64,000 nt of DNA. It comes from Hofstenia miamia. Its lineage: Eukaryota > Xenacoelomorpha > Acoela. How positions within the stretch are numbered: position 1 is the stretch's first letter; the number at the start of each line of letters is the position of its first letter. A program made the position numbers and the translations under genes. Where the stretch lies: positions 831,001-895,000 of the forward strand of contig SCFE01000093.1 in NCBI GenBank assembly GCA_004352715.1, given 5' to 3'. Positions 10,691 through 21,709 of this stretch are shown in pieces. The notes under the pieces are model-generated. The model made no database searches. It was not told the DNA's origin and worked only from the letters and a program-made list of their open reading frames with translations.

Positions 10691-12040
10691 ATTAAATTGT
10701 AAAATATTATACAAAACTCAAATTACACTGCAGCTGAGTCGTGCTACATAATATCTTTGAGTCCAAATTTGAATAAAAAGGAAGGTTATATTTTTAAAAC
10801 AGTATTTTCCTTAGCTTTATATAGTTCATCTAATTTTTTAAAAATACAAGTTGTTAGCGAAATATATTGATGAATATGCTTTTATTCAAATATTAATTAT
10901 TTAGAACAAATTAAAGAGCAGGAGACCTGTTCTAGTATTTCTAATCATCTAACAAGATACGGACTAAAATTTTGAAATGTAAATATTATTCCAGATATCA
11001 AAGTCAAGTTTTTAACAGTTCGTCGTCGTTTGGGTTGTAGTTTGCTCCGCACAAAGATTTAACTTTCTTTTAAAGGAATGCTGTTTATGATATTGGGTCA
11101 AAACTTCATTAATTTTTAGCTTAATCGAAAAAGATTAATACTATATATGAATGATCATTTTTGAATATATTTATTTGTAGATTCTTAAATATTCATGTAT
11201 TTCGACAGTTTGGGGTGCACTATATTATGGTGTTGAATGTATAAAATAACAACTCTGTTATTTTTCTTGTAAATGTTTTTACAAATTTTCACAATTGTGA
11301 GCACTTGATGCAATTATTCATGCAACAGTTTAAAATTTTATAACATGTTTGTCTAATTAATCGTTAATATGTCGTATGCTGCAATTTTTTGTGAAATCCT
11401 GACAAACATGAAGATTCACGTCATGTATTAAAAAGGGGAATAGTTTCTTACAACAAGTGTTGCATACTGCCATTCAGCATCAAATCTGCAATTGAAAGAT
11501 TTTGATATTCCAACTCCATACGTCATTATTTTACCTCCATCACCTAGTTCTCGAGAGTCAGATCAAAAGATAAAAAAATGTTTCATTAGCAGTTAATTTG
11601 TGTGTACATTACATGGACAAACACTGACAATTTGAATTAACTGTCGTTTATTAGAATGATTTTGTCTTTATAGCAATATATTATAAAATCCATTTTTGAT
11701 GCAATGAAGCTTTTTTGTTGTTTGAAATCCAATGCAGCATGTGTCTATGTTTAGAATCACTCCATTCGTCATTGATGATAATCTTAACTTCATTGTACAG
11801 CATTGAAATGAGAAAACTGATTGGGGTTTAAAATGTACTCCAAGCTATTTGTTAAAGACTTGGCTAATGATCTTAATGAGCAGATCGTTAAGAATTCGGG
11901 AGTCTCTATTTTAAATACTAATTAATGGTCGTATTCTTGAGAAAACATATTTTCACGCTAGTTCCCGATCACAAAACTACAGGTGTCAAAAGTTGCTTCT
12001 CATAATAAGAGTCAAAAGCAATATATTGCAAAAAATCTAA
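10691..12040. other. Non-coding intergenic DNA
   Basis: AT-rich sequence, no ORF of note, no repeats or motifs recognised. Confidence 0.45.
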
Positions 12041-12061
12041 TAATAATAATAATAATAATAA
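12041..12061 (+). repeat. (AAT)n microsatellite
   Basis: About seven tandem TAA/AAT units immediately before the retroelement RT fragment. Confidence 0.8.
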
Positions 12062-12062
12062 A

Positions 12063-12745
12063 TTGTCAGGGAGCCCATTTTGTAAGGTGGCAGTTTGGAG
12101 CACTGAGGTTAAACATTATTATGATCATTACTTGAAAACCGGACCTCAAGCAATGACTGGCAACTTCCGAAGAGAGAGGGAGAGAGGGGAGAAATCGAGA
12201 AAGAGATGGGAAGTTGGCAGATGGAGCATACCACTACTGTTTTTAGCTAACTTAATCTCAATCAAAGAAAGTCTAATGGAGACAGGTATAAGAAATGTGC
12301 TTAAGAATGCTAGATCAGTGAGTCATCTAAGGTACATGGACAATCTGAAGATGTATGCTAGCTTAAGGAAGATGTTGCAGAAGGAAATGAAAGCATTGGG
12401 GAAGGCAAGTAGAGAGTCTGGTTTGGAGTTTGAAATAGGAAATTGTGCAGCAGTTACAATGATCAGAGGCCAGTGTTCAGATGGAGATGGCTTGAAGACC
12501 ACCAGTTTGGATAGGATTGAGGCAGTCATGGAGGGGCGCAAGTACTCAGGAGCAATAGAGAGTAATAGAACTAATCATTAGGAAATGATTACGGGTAAAG
12601 AAGGTACTACAGAAGTCAAAACCGCATAAATGCAATAAATACTTGGTTCATGACATTGTTGAATACCCGCAAGAATAGTTAGTTGGAAAAAAATGATCTA
12701 AGAGAGCTAAACAGTGAGACCAGGAAGTTAATGAAATAACTTACA
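12063..12745 (+). pseudogene. R2-like non-LTR reverse transcriptase fragment
   Basis: The open segment 12063-12581 contains RWSIPLLFLANLISI (compare the G..ISPLLF box), RSVSHLRYMDNLKMYASLRK (the catalytic box, normally YMDDLKLYA), GLEFEIGNCAAVTMIRGQC and DGDGLKTTSLDRIEA. The reading can be followed past the stop with frame changes to 12745, ending with LRELNSETRKLMK, the thumb segment of this RT class. The second catalytic Asp is replaced by Asn, so the copy is dead even without the frame breaks. The R2-type family is inferred from the Y-M-D-D-L-K-x-Y signature. Confidence 0.7.
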
Positions 12746-13003
12746 CAACGAAAAAAATTCAGTGGCAACAGAAAAGCTAAAAATATTATATCAACATGTA
12801 GTAGACATTTTCATAGAAAACAAATTAACTACTAGTGTAAATTATTACATTTAATCTAAAAAACAATGATGTCCAAAATATAAATAAAAATATCAAATAA
12901 AACTGAGCACTTAACTTAAATAGAGATATAGATAGACTGTAAGTGACAATGCACAAACGAGAGAAAAAACTGCTAAATGTGAAGGAAGCTGTAGAATTAG
13001 AAT

Positions 13004-13337
13004 GATGTGTCAACAAGGAAAAAACTAAAATGAATGAATGTAGGATCCAAAAATATCATTTCGGCTCAAATATACGTTGAGTAACTCGACCTGACCTGAA
13101 CTTTCCCGAATCGACCTCTGTGCTAGACTGACCCAATTCTATCCCTAATGTAAACGTCTGCCTTAATGTTTGAATATTGTGCAATTAGGTGTTTCCTTCT
13201 GACCCTATTTTATATTAGTATTTTTATTGACTTTTTTTGGCACTCTAAGTAGATATTCTTCTATTCTATTCTATTCTATTCTAAAGGAAAGTGAAGATGG
13301 TATTCCTAAAATTCATAAGCGCTTCAAGCGAAAGCAC
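13004..13337 (+). repeat. Dispersed repeat, copy 1 (with TTCTA pentamer array)
   Basis: This segment is closely similar along its length to 38408-38727. Both start GATGTGTCAACA, share GTAGGATCCAAAAATATCAT, AACTCTGACC-type pyrimidine blocks and a run of ATTCT pentamers, and end near AAAATTCATAA. It is non-coding and probably an unclassified SINE or MITE family. Confidence 0.75.
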
Positions 13338-13414
13338 AAAAGCGCAAGTGGTATAAGTAAAAGTTGAAAAAGCGAAAGCGACAATAAGCGAAAATTTATT
13401 AAGCGATCAATTCA

Positions 13415-13417
<3 letters not shown>

Positions 13418-13450
<33 letters not shown>
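13418..13450. repeat. (AT)n microsatellite
   Basis: Uninterrupted AT dinucleotide tract. Confidence 0.95.
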
Positions 13451-13453
<3 letters not shown>

Positions 13454-13544
13454 GAATAAAACTTCAATGAAGATTATAAAAGCTAAGTGAACATTAAGCA
13501 GCTCGGGGCCTTGTGAAATTCTTAATGATCCTCGAAAATAATTT

Positions 13545-13720
13545 TGAATGCTTATAGATAAAAAATTATTAACATTATGCTCAAACTGAAAGCACCACTT
13601 GATTGAGAGTCTTGGCTCTTTCCCATTGACTCTTCGAGAAAATTCTTTGTAAATGTGGAAAACGGTTTGTCATTTTAAATGGACGCCAGGCAGTTTAAGG
13701 TAAAAAATATTTTTGTAAAT
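13545..13720 (+). repeat. Non-coding repeat, copy A
   Basis: It resembles pieces of 14235-14735. Shared blocks are GCTTATAG...AAA..TATTAA, AAAGCACCAC.TGAT, and a block of about 40 identical bases starting GAGAAAATTCTTTGTAAATG (13638 and 14669). Copy A lacks the roughly 330-bp middle of copy B, so the two are related copies of one family with an internal insertion or deletion. Confidence 0.6.
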
Positions 13721-14234
13721 CAAATATGTTATCTTTTCAGTGCAAGCTTCATAGGCGAATTCAGAATGTGATTTTTCTTCATGTGGAATGAAGACAGTTG
13801 CATATGAAAAGGCGATACAGTGGAATACTTCACTGTCAGGTTTCCAAAATTCGCATGGGTTGGTTAAATCAAAAACTTTTTGGAAAGAAATTAATAAATT
13901 TTCAAAATGGTGAAATGCACATTAAAGATCAATTTTCAATATTTAGTCACTCACTTCATCAAGCCTGAGATGCCTCATCCTATGTCAGAAAATCTTTCGT
14001 ACGCCTTGATTGACGACCACCGACATGTGATCACGTCTTTCAACAGAAGAACTTGAGCTCGTTAAAATGCTGTATTCTTTCTTTACGATATGAAGCAATT
14101 TGTTTATTAAAATTATTTTATATAAATTCTGAGGATGTATTAAGTTCTCATTAATAATAATGATTCATGGGGTTCTTTCTTTAACCTTTAACAGCCTGGG
14201 GATTTTTAAAAAATTTTCATTATCCTATAAAAAA

Positions 14235-14735
14235 AAATTTAAACGCTTATAGCTCAAAAACTATTAATGGTGAGGTCATTCTGATTAAAGCACCACATGA
14301 TAGATGAGTGTCTCTTATTTCTTTTCGCGCGCTGACCTTGTCCCATCGGGTCGTGCCTTCGGCCCCGCGACCTTGGTCTTTGCGCACTGCACGACTCAAC
14401 GGGTTTGGAATATCCTTGCACATATCAAGAAACAGTCACAGTTCTTTGTTGCCTCCAAGGGTTGAAAACCTTCTAAATAAATTAAACTAGGTATGGAGTG
14501 GATTTAAATCTTTTCCAAAAATTCGAAAATTTCTAAGAAAACTTGTTAATCTATGCAACCTCTGCTACAGCAATAAGCTTTAATAGAAATTTTCAACATT
14601 GCATTAATGTATGTTCCCCAATAGACCTACCCATGCCTCAAGATTTTCAAATTTGGAAATAGGCTTGGAGAAAATTCTTTGTAAATGTGGAAAACGGTTT
14701 GTCCTTAAAACCTGACACTAGGCTGCTTAAAATTA
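14235..14735 (+). repeat. Non-coding repeat, copy B, with GC-rich insert
   Basis: Same family as 13545-13720, but the two halves are separated by about 330 bp. The insert begins with a notably GC-rich patch (14328-14405, containing TCGTGCCTTCGGCCCCGCGA), which is out of character for this AT-rich window. The origin of that patch is not recognised. Confidence 0.55.
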
Positions 14736-14801
14736 ATTACATGGCAAAAATAGAGGAATCATAGGTGTAAACCGGTCTGAAAATTGTCGAAAAATGCTAT
14801 T

Positions 14802-14829
14802 TATATATATATATATATATATATATTTA
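14802..14829. repeat. (AT)n microsatellite at gap edge
   Basis: The AT dinucleotide tract runs directly into the N-gap, which probably explains the assembly break. Confidence 0.9.
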
Positions 14830-15829
14830 NNNNNNNNNNNNNNNNNNNNNNNNNNNNNNNNNNNNNNNNNNNNNNNNNNNNNNNNNNNNNNNNNNNNNNN
14901 NNNNNNNNNNNNNNNNNNNNNNNNNNNNNNNNNNNNNNNNNNNNNNNNNNNNNNNNNNNNNNNNNNNNNNNNNNNNNNNNNNNNNNNNNNNNNNNNNNNN
15001 NNNNNNNNNNNNNNNNNNNNNNNNNNNNNNNNNNNNNNNNNNNNNNNNNNNNNNNNNNNNNNNNNNNNNNNNNNNNNNNNNNNNNNNNNNNNNNNNNNNN
15101 NNNNNNNNNNNNNNNNNNNNNNNNNNNNNNNNNNNNNNNNNNNNNNNNNNNNNNNNNNNNNNNNNNNNNNNNNNNNNNNNNNNNNNNNNNNNNNNNNNNN
15201 NNNNNNNNNNNNNNNNNNNNNNNNNNNNNNNNNNNNNNNNNNNNNNNNNNNNNNNNNNNNNNNNNNNNNNNNNNNNNNNNNNNNNNNNNNNNNNNNNNNN
15301 NNNNNNNNNNNNNNNNNNNNNNNNNNNNNNNNNNNNNNNNNNNNNNNNNNNNNNNNNNNNNNNNNNNNNNNNNNNNNNNNNNNNNNNNNNNNNNNNNNNN
15401 NNNNNNNNNNNNNNNNNNNNNNNNNNNNNNNNNNNNNNNNNNNNNNNNNNNNNNNNNNNNNNNNNNNNNNNNNNNNNNNNNNNNNNNNNNNNNNNNNNNN
15501 NNNNNNNNNNNNNNNNNNNNNNNNNNNNNNNNNNNNNNNNNNNNNNNNNNNNNNNNNNNNNNNNNNNNNNNNNNNNNNNNNNNNNNNNNNNNNNNNNNNN
15601 NNNNNNNNNNNNNNNNNNNNNNNNNNNNNNNNNNNNNNNNNNNNNNNNNNNNNNNNNNNNNNNNNNNNNNNNNNNNNNNNNNNNNNNNNNNNNNNNNNNN
15701 NNNNNNNNNNNNNNNNNNNNNNNNNNNNNNNNNNNNNNNNNNNNNNNNNNNNNNNNNNNNNNNNNNNNNNNNNNNNNNNNNNNNNNNNNNNNNNNNNNNN
15801 NNNNNNNNNNNNNNNNNNNNNNNNNNNNN
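14830..15829. other. Assembly gap of exactly 1000 N
   Basis: 1000 consecutive N, most likely a placeholder of arbitrary size. It removes the 5' part of the zinc-finger gene. Confidence 0.98.
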
Positions 15830-16611
15830 CATTTAAATGTGATAATTGTGATTTTAGATGTTCACTATCAGGAAATCTCAAAACACATCAACGTACGCAT
15901 TCTGGTATAAAGCCATTTAAATGTGATAAATGTGATTTTAGATGTTCACAATCTGGTAGTCTCAAAAGACATCAACTTACACACTCTGGTGTAAAGCCAT
16001 TTAAATGTGATAAATGTGTTTTTAGATGTTCACAATCTGGAAGTCTCAAAACACATCAACTTACACACTCTGGTGTAAAGCCATTTAAATGTGATAAATG
16101 TGATTTTAGATGTTCACAATCAGGAAATCTCAAAACACATCAACTTACACATTCTGGTGTAAAGCCATTTAAATGTGATAAATGTGATTTTAGATGTTCA
16201 CAATCTGGTAGTCTCAAAACACATCAATTTATACAATCTGGTATAAAACCATTTAAATGTGAAAAATGTCATCTAAGGTTTTCACAATCAGGAAATCTCA
16301 AAGTGCATCAACGTACACATTCTGGTGTAAAGCCATTTAAATGTGATAAATGTGATTTTAGATGTTCACAATCTGGTAGTCTCAAAACACATCAACTTAC
16401 ACATTCTGGTGTAAAGCCATTTAAATGTGATAAATGTGATTTTAGATGTTCACAATCTGGAAATCTCAAAACACATCAACTTACACACTCTGGTATAAAG
16501 CCATTTTTTGTGATAAATGCAAATATAGGTGTACAAGGTATGCTATCCTCAAGAGACACTTTAAAAAACATGAGGGTAGTATTGAAGAAAGTTGGTGATA
16601 TATTTATATGA
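15830..16611 (+). CDS. Tandem C2H2 zinc-finger protein, 5' end lost in gap
   Basis: Eight tandem 28-residue fingers of the form FKCDKCDFRCSQSGSLKTHQ followed by LTHSGVKP (C-x2-C-x12-H-x3-H), coded by an 84-bp DNA repeat. The class normally binds DNA in the nucleus as a transcription factor. The canonical aromatic four residues after the second Cys is Cys in all fingers except finger 6 (CHLRFSQSG); a Phe two residues after that Cys may substitute. Finger 5 ends HQFIQ, losing the last zinc-binding His. Recognition residues are almost constant (Gln at -1, Ser or Asn at 3). After finger 8 the frame goes off at a T-run (16503-16508), and the annotated stop at 16611 follows 33 non-finger residues. 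The start codon is unknown. The terminal frame break may be real or a homopolymer error. Confidence 0.85.
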
Positions 16612-18157
16612 CATTGTTATTCTATTGTATTTTTAAGTAATATTCATTTTCGTAAATTGGTGTGGTTTTATAACATATAGTGTATGGAGCAATATTTTAT
16701 GAAGTTCCTGATATTAGAACAATTTCTTTGAAATATATGCTAATATGACATAACTATGAAAATAGAATAAAAAATTTAGATACTTTTTCAATTCAATTAT
16801 TCATCATTAAGTTGTCTGACTTAGTGAAACCTAAATTCCATTATTGTTTTTTAAGTTGTCTGACTTAGTGAAACCTAAATTACCATTTTGTTTTTAGTTA
16901 TGGCTCCTCAATTTTGACTAAGTGAAAACAGCTGATATGCTTTCTAGTAATTAAACATAACCTAAGAAAGTGTTTTTATCTGAAATAAAGGAAATAGTTA
17001 AATACAATTAATTGAATAATATATAAATGATGTGTTTAGGAAACAAATGATAGTATGAAATCCTCTACCATCAATATTTTGTTAATTTGTGCTAAGGAGC
17101 TGTCATTGACAGCACTTGTATTGCTTATCAGCAGCAGGTTTAATCTAAACTCCCAATATACAATAAATCTTTGTGGAATATTTACCTTATTTTCGTTGTG
17201 GCTTGGTAAGCTAAATGTGATTATTAATGCTTAAATTCTAGTTTTCAAAGTCACCAAGCCCTACTTTAATCTCTGATTGGTGATTTGCAGTAATATGCAG
17301 TAGATTGGCATTTGATGCTGAAAGTCACATTAATTATTCAAGTAAAAAATTTGTTATCTTCCCCATCCCCATGCTTTTTAAAAAATTTTACTTTTTTGAA
17401 AATCATAAAAATGTCATCCAAATGAAATGAGACCATGAATGATCAAGAATAATTTTTCTGAATTTAATGATCTATTGTTGGATGGTTATTGAAAATGCAG
17501 AACGAAGCTCTATTAAAGCACAAATATAGATCTAAAGTTTTATTTGGATTTGAAATGCAGTATATTTAAAAATTGATACTGCCTTTTACTTGTGGAACCC
17601 TCTCAATTATTTGGTGAACCACTTTGCTTTTTTCACTGCAAATAGAGTGATTGTAGAACCACAAAATTCAAGGGATTTTGCGATATTGTTTATTTCTGAT
17701 ACAGTAAGTAACTGAAGCAATAACTGTTGTTCAAAGTTTAGATTTCCACAGGATTTGTTTCCAAACTAAGAAATACATTCTTTTTATTAAATAAAAATAT
17801 GCAATTTTATTAATTTTGGCAGCAATTTTACTAGTGACTGTTTCCATCTCTGTAATATATATATATATATTCATTGTGTAAATAAATTCAAAAAGATTTC
17901 ATCTGATTCCGTAATGCTACAATTATTTTATGCATTTTTTGACTAGATATATTAATTTGTTCAAACATTTAATTTTCTTCAAAGTTCAAAATGCAGACAA
18001 AGTGTTTCAATCACCTGCTATATCATTTCTTCTCTGTTTGTAATTGGTTAAATGTTCTACATCTAGCAAATCTTACAATTTCAACCACTGAATGATTAAA
18101 TATAAATGAATGGAATTAACATAAGAGACATATCCCGTCTGAAACGTAAATTATATG
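16612..18157. other. Non-coding 3' flank and intergenic DNA
   Basis: No coding segment. It contains the 30-bp tandem duplication listed at 16808-16881 and a short AT tract near 17857-17870. Confidence 0.5.
16808..16881 (+). repeat. Short direct repeat, 30 bp twice
   Basis: A 30-base unit beginning TAAGTTGTCTGACTTAGTG is repeated exactly at 16808-16837 and 16852-16881, separated by 14 bases. Confidence 0.9.
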
Positions 18158-18159
18158 TA

Positions 18160-19569
18160 GGGGAGACCAGGGCAAATCCGGACATGTAATGGATATGTGG
18201 TATTTGATGTGTAAAATCATTGGCAATTGCCTGACTACCATCATAACTATAGAGTGAAAACATGCCTAACCGCACAATACATCAATGCTAACTCAACTGG
18301 ACATCCTGAATACTCTTAGCGGTTTTAAAAAATGACGGGCGTCCCTTCTTGCCCCCCCCCCTCATAATAAGGGCAAGAAGGGACGACTAATTATAATTTT
18401 TTAGGAGTTTATTTCTAACCAAAAATGGGTTTGATATTTCACAACATCATAGATTCCGTGCAGAAATTATCAAAATATGCACTATATATATTTTTGAATG
18501 GCATAGGAAGAAATTAGGTTCATTTAAAAATCTGAGAAATATTATCTTCAATTTCACGCGTATGAAATTTGCTATGTTAGTACATTAGTGAAACAATAAA
18601 ATAATATATTCTGACGTTTTTTATCATCTAGAAAAGCCTCGATGATCAATCCCTCTCAATAAGGGTTTGTCTGACATTTCACTATTGCATATTATGTTGT
18701 TGATCTCTAAAAGAACTTGCCAGGATTTTTAAAAAATTTTTTCCCGACGTCGATTTTTCAATAGAAAAATTGAAAGTGTCTATTTCAAACACGCTTTACA
18801 CCAAAACCTATGAATCTATAATACCCTCTATGACGATTTATTACTGACTAAGCCTTCTTCTTTATTTCGCGCTATTTCACTTTGTTGTAAAACATGTAAT
18901 TAATTTGCCAATTGAATTATCACACAATACTTATTTTGAAGCAAATCAATTTAGTTTTCCTCTGCTTAGTGGTGTATAATTAAAGTGATTCAAATTTCTT
19001 GAGATGCTTCCTCCAAATGTTGGGTATTCCAAGATAATCTTGAACTCTTTCATTTATAATTGTGTACCATATTAATTTATCCTAAAATAAACTGTTTTAA
19101 TACATGTGATTAAAAAATGTCGGAATATATAGTGTCACATCAAATATTGATGAATTGCATGCAAAAATATGAACTGGTGCAAAATGGGGCATTCCTGTCG
19201 CATTTTACCCCAAACGATGTCAAATAATAAATGCACATTCTCAATAAAAATATTAAACAATATTTGCGTTTGTTTATTGTGAACATGCTTGCATTATTTA
19301 CATTAACACCTTTCCAGAATATTTGAATAAATTTTTTTATATTTATATAGATAAATTTAAATGAACAATATTACATCAAAAAGTACAAAAACAAACAATT
19401 ATCTCCTGTGAACGTAATGCACGTGCAATAAATGAATTAGGTAGGTTCGTGTAAATGTATAGCGTATGCAATTACTGAGCTTGTTAACAAAATGGCGTTG
19501 CTGTAATTCTCTATCTAATAATACAAAGTCCCTTTTCGCCCCGTAGTCGCGCTTTGCCCCGGTCTCCCC
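18160..19569. mobile_element. 1.41-kb non-autonomous transposon with GGGGAGACC inverted termini
   Basis: The left end GGGGAGACCAGGGCAAA and the reverse complement of the right end, GGGGAGACCGGGGCAAA, match at 16 of 17 positions. Both ends abut a TA (18158-18159 and 19570-19571), consistent with a TA target-site duplication as in Tc1/mariner-like elements. No transposase ORF is present. Near the left end is a hairpin with perfect 15-bp arms (CGTCCCTTCTTGCCC at 18340-18354, complement at 18371-18385), and related ACCCC/GGGGC motifs recur internally. The superfamily is not certain. Confidence 0.75.
18340..18385. repeat. Perfect 15-bp inverted repeat (hairpin) inside transposon
   Basis: Arms CGTCCCTTCTTGCCC and its complement are separated by 16 bases that include a poly-C run. 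Confidence 0.85.
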
Positions 19570-20040
19570 TAAATACATTTAATGTTTAACAATGTATATG
19601 GGGGCTCATGCTAACTAATGAAATTTGTAATTACAGCTCCAACTATCAATAGTACAATTTTTTTATGTAAATGGCACATTCTTGGAGGAGGCCCACTCTC
19701 AGTAGCACACCCTCTGGTGATGCCCTTGCTTACAAGTAATAATTCCCTCTGTCTCACTACCAAACAAAGGTGCTAAAGCTAATCCCATCTTCAAACATCA
19801 CTACAACAGAATAATCAACAGATAAAACCCATTTGGAACTATACCTATAACTCTATTATGTATCAAGCTTTCTATTGCTTGCCATGACACACACATGTTA
19901 GCAGACTCATGCAGCAAGCATATGTGGGACGCAACTTGTTACAGCAAATTATGTTCTTAGAGGACGACATGGTGCCACTATTAGCAACACATCTTCTACA
20001 TAGAATCACCCATTTCACAACTGACTATTAAACAAAAACT

Positions 20041-20930
20041 GTGAAATCATTGTTTAATTATAAATTCAAAAAGGATGGTGAAAAGTTTCAACCTAACAAG
20101 CTCAAGCTACACAAACAGTCACCAGAAGAATTGATTCAACAAGAACCTTCTCCCTCTTTTATCAGCACTAATCTCACAACAAAAGAGGCAAATCATAGAA
20201 GAAACCAATATTGGAAATTGGGAGAATCACTAACAACACCAACACCATTCTGGATGAAAACTGAAGCAGAAAATGTCTCATAACATTAACAAAGGCTACC
20301 CTAAATGACGCAATAATTTTCGACCGTCAGTTTGGTCCTAAAAAAGCCAATGATACAATTGCAATACTGAAGAATTCTGTCTGATGACTTTCCTTTTGAA
20401 AGTTGTATCAAACAAATAATCTTTACTGCATCCCTTAACACTTTGTTTACACTGCAGCAATACTATCAGCCTGGAGGATGAAGAAAGGAAAACGTAATAT
20501 AGCAATTCCTTTACCTGAAAAAAATGCATTCAGAAACAAAATAGGCAAATTAACTATACTTCAACGCTGCAACCCATTCAAGGATTCACAAAAAATTCTC
20601 ATGAACAAAGGGAACAAAAAAACGTTTTTATGCAGATGATCATGTTACTCTAGAGCCCGTCTATTAAAATGGTAAACTTATATGTAAGCAGATCAAATGA
20701 ACAACAACAGTGTTGAGCACCACTCCAAATAAGACATATATTTTATTTAGTGGCATAGGCGATCTATTACGGTGCAAATTACTAAAAGAACAAATAAGAC
20801 ATTATGATGTTACACAATGAATTAAAATTGTAACCATGATTTAAGAAGAAAAACCAATCCAAATGAAATGACTGCAGAATTAGAATCAGAAGATGTCTAT
20901 TTTGACGAGATCAAAAGAACTCACGCATCT
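20041..20930 (+). pseudogene. Heavily decayed retroelement with RT traces
   Basis: An 80-codon open segment (20041-20283) is followed after stops by DAIIFDRQFGPKKANDTIAI and, at about 20615-20750, FYADDHVTLEPVY, a stop, then LSTTPNKTYILFSG. The YADD box followed some 30 residues later by N-x-KT and a Phe-Ser-Gly end is the arrangement of RT motifs 5 and 6 in retroelements. Frames and stops intervene, so the family cannot be named. It ends next to an (AT)n tract. Confidence 0.4.
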
Positions 20931-20961
20931 GACATAGATGCTATAATGAGGTTATTAGTTG

Positions 20962-20962
<1 letters not shown>

Positions 20963-21003
<41 letters not shown>
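20963..21003. repeat. (AT)n microsatellite
   Basis: Uninterrupted AT dinucleotide tract. Confidence 0.95.
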
Positions 21004-21007
<4 letters not shown>

Positions 21008-21550
21008 GATAAAGTTTATTACCAAATTATTATTGATCAAAATTTGAAATAATTTGCTACTTATGAGAGCATTTTATTAGTTCCTTTTGTTTTTTGTATT
21101 CAAATCACCAAGATTGTGACTAGCTGCATATGTATACCTACAATGTAGTCATAAAAAATTCAGTAAGTCACATTTTCCATTTTTATTATCCCAATTTAAC
21201 TTTCAATGTTCTCAGTAATTCTATTTATCCGGACTCCAAAGAAATACTTGTTATTAAGTTTACATTCTTTTCAGAAATTTTGTGGAATTACTATTAGAAA
21301 CTTCGTGAAATCGTATAAGTGCAAGCAAAACGATCAAGTAAACATTGCCATTCATGTTGATATGACTGTGTAGATGCCAGCTACAGTTTTATATTAGTTT
21401 AGTTGTTTTTAAAAGCGTACATATGTAGTTTAAATAATTTTACACGTATTTTTAGACAAGTTATATTTACTTAAATCCAAAACAAAAAATCCAGTATATC
21501 AAAATGTCACTTGGCTTCATTTGCTTCACAGGAAATATAAAAAAACTGAG

Positions 21551-21709
21551 TTATATATATATATATATATANNNNNNNNNNNNNNNNNNNNNNNNNNNNN
21601 NNNNNNNNNNNNNNNNNNNNNNNNNNNNNNNNNNNNNNNNNNNNNNNNNNNNNNNNNNNNNNNNNNNNNNNNNNNNNNNNNATATATATATATATATATA
21701 TATATATAT
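21551..21709. repeat. (AT)n tract interrupted by a 110-N gap
   Basis: AT repeats flank both sides of the N-run at 21572-21681. The locus is one long AT microsatellite that could not be assembled. Confidence 0.95.

Noticed and set aside
14733-16611. Long ORFs of 343-605 codons running through the N-gap
   Set aside because: They exist only because N codons are translated as X. Only the zinc-finger part after 15830 has real sequence.
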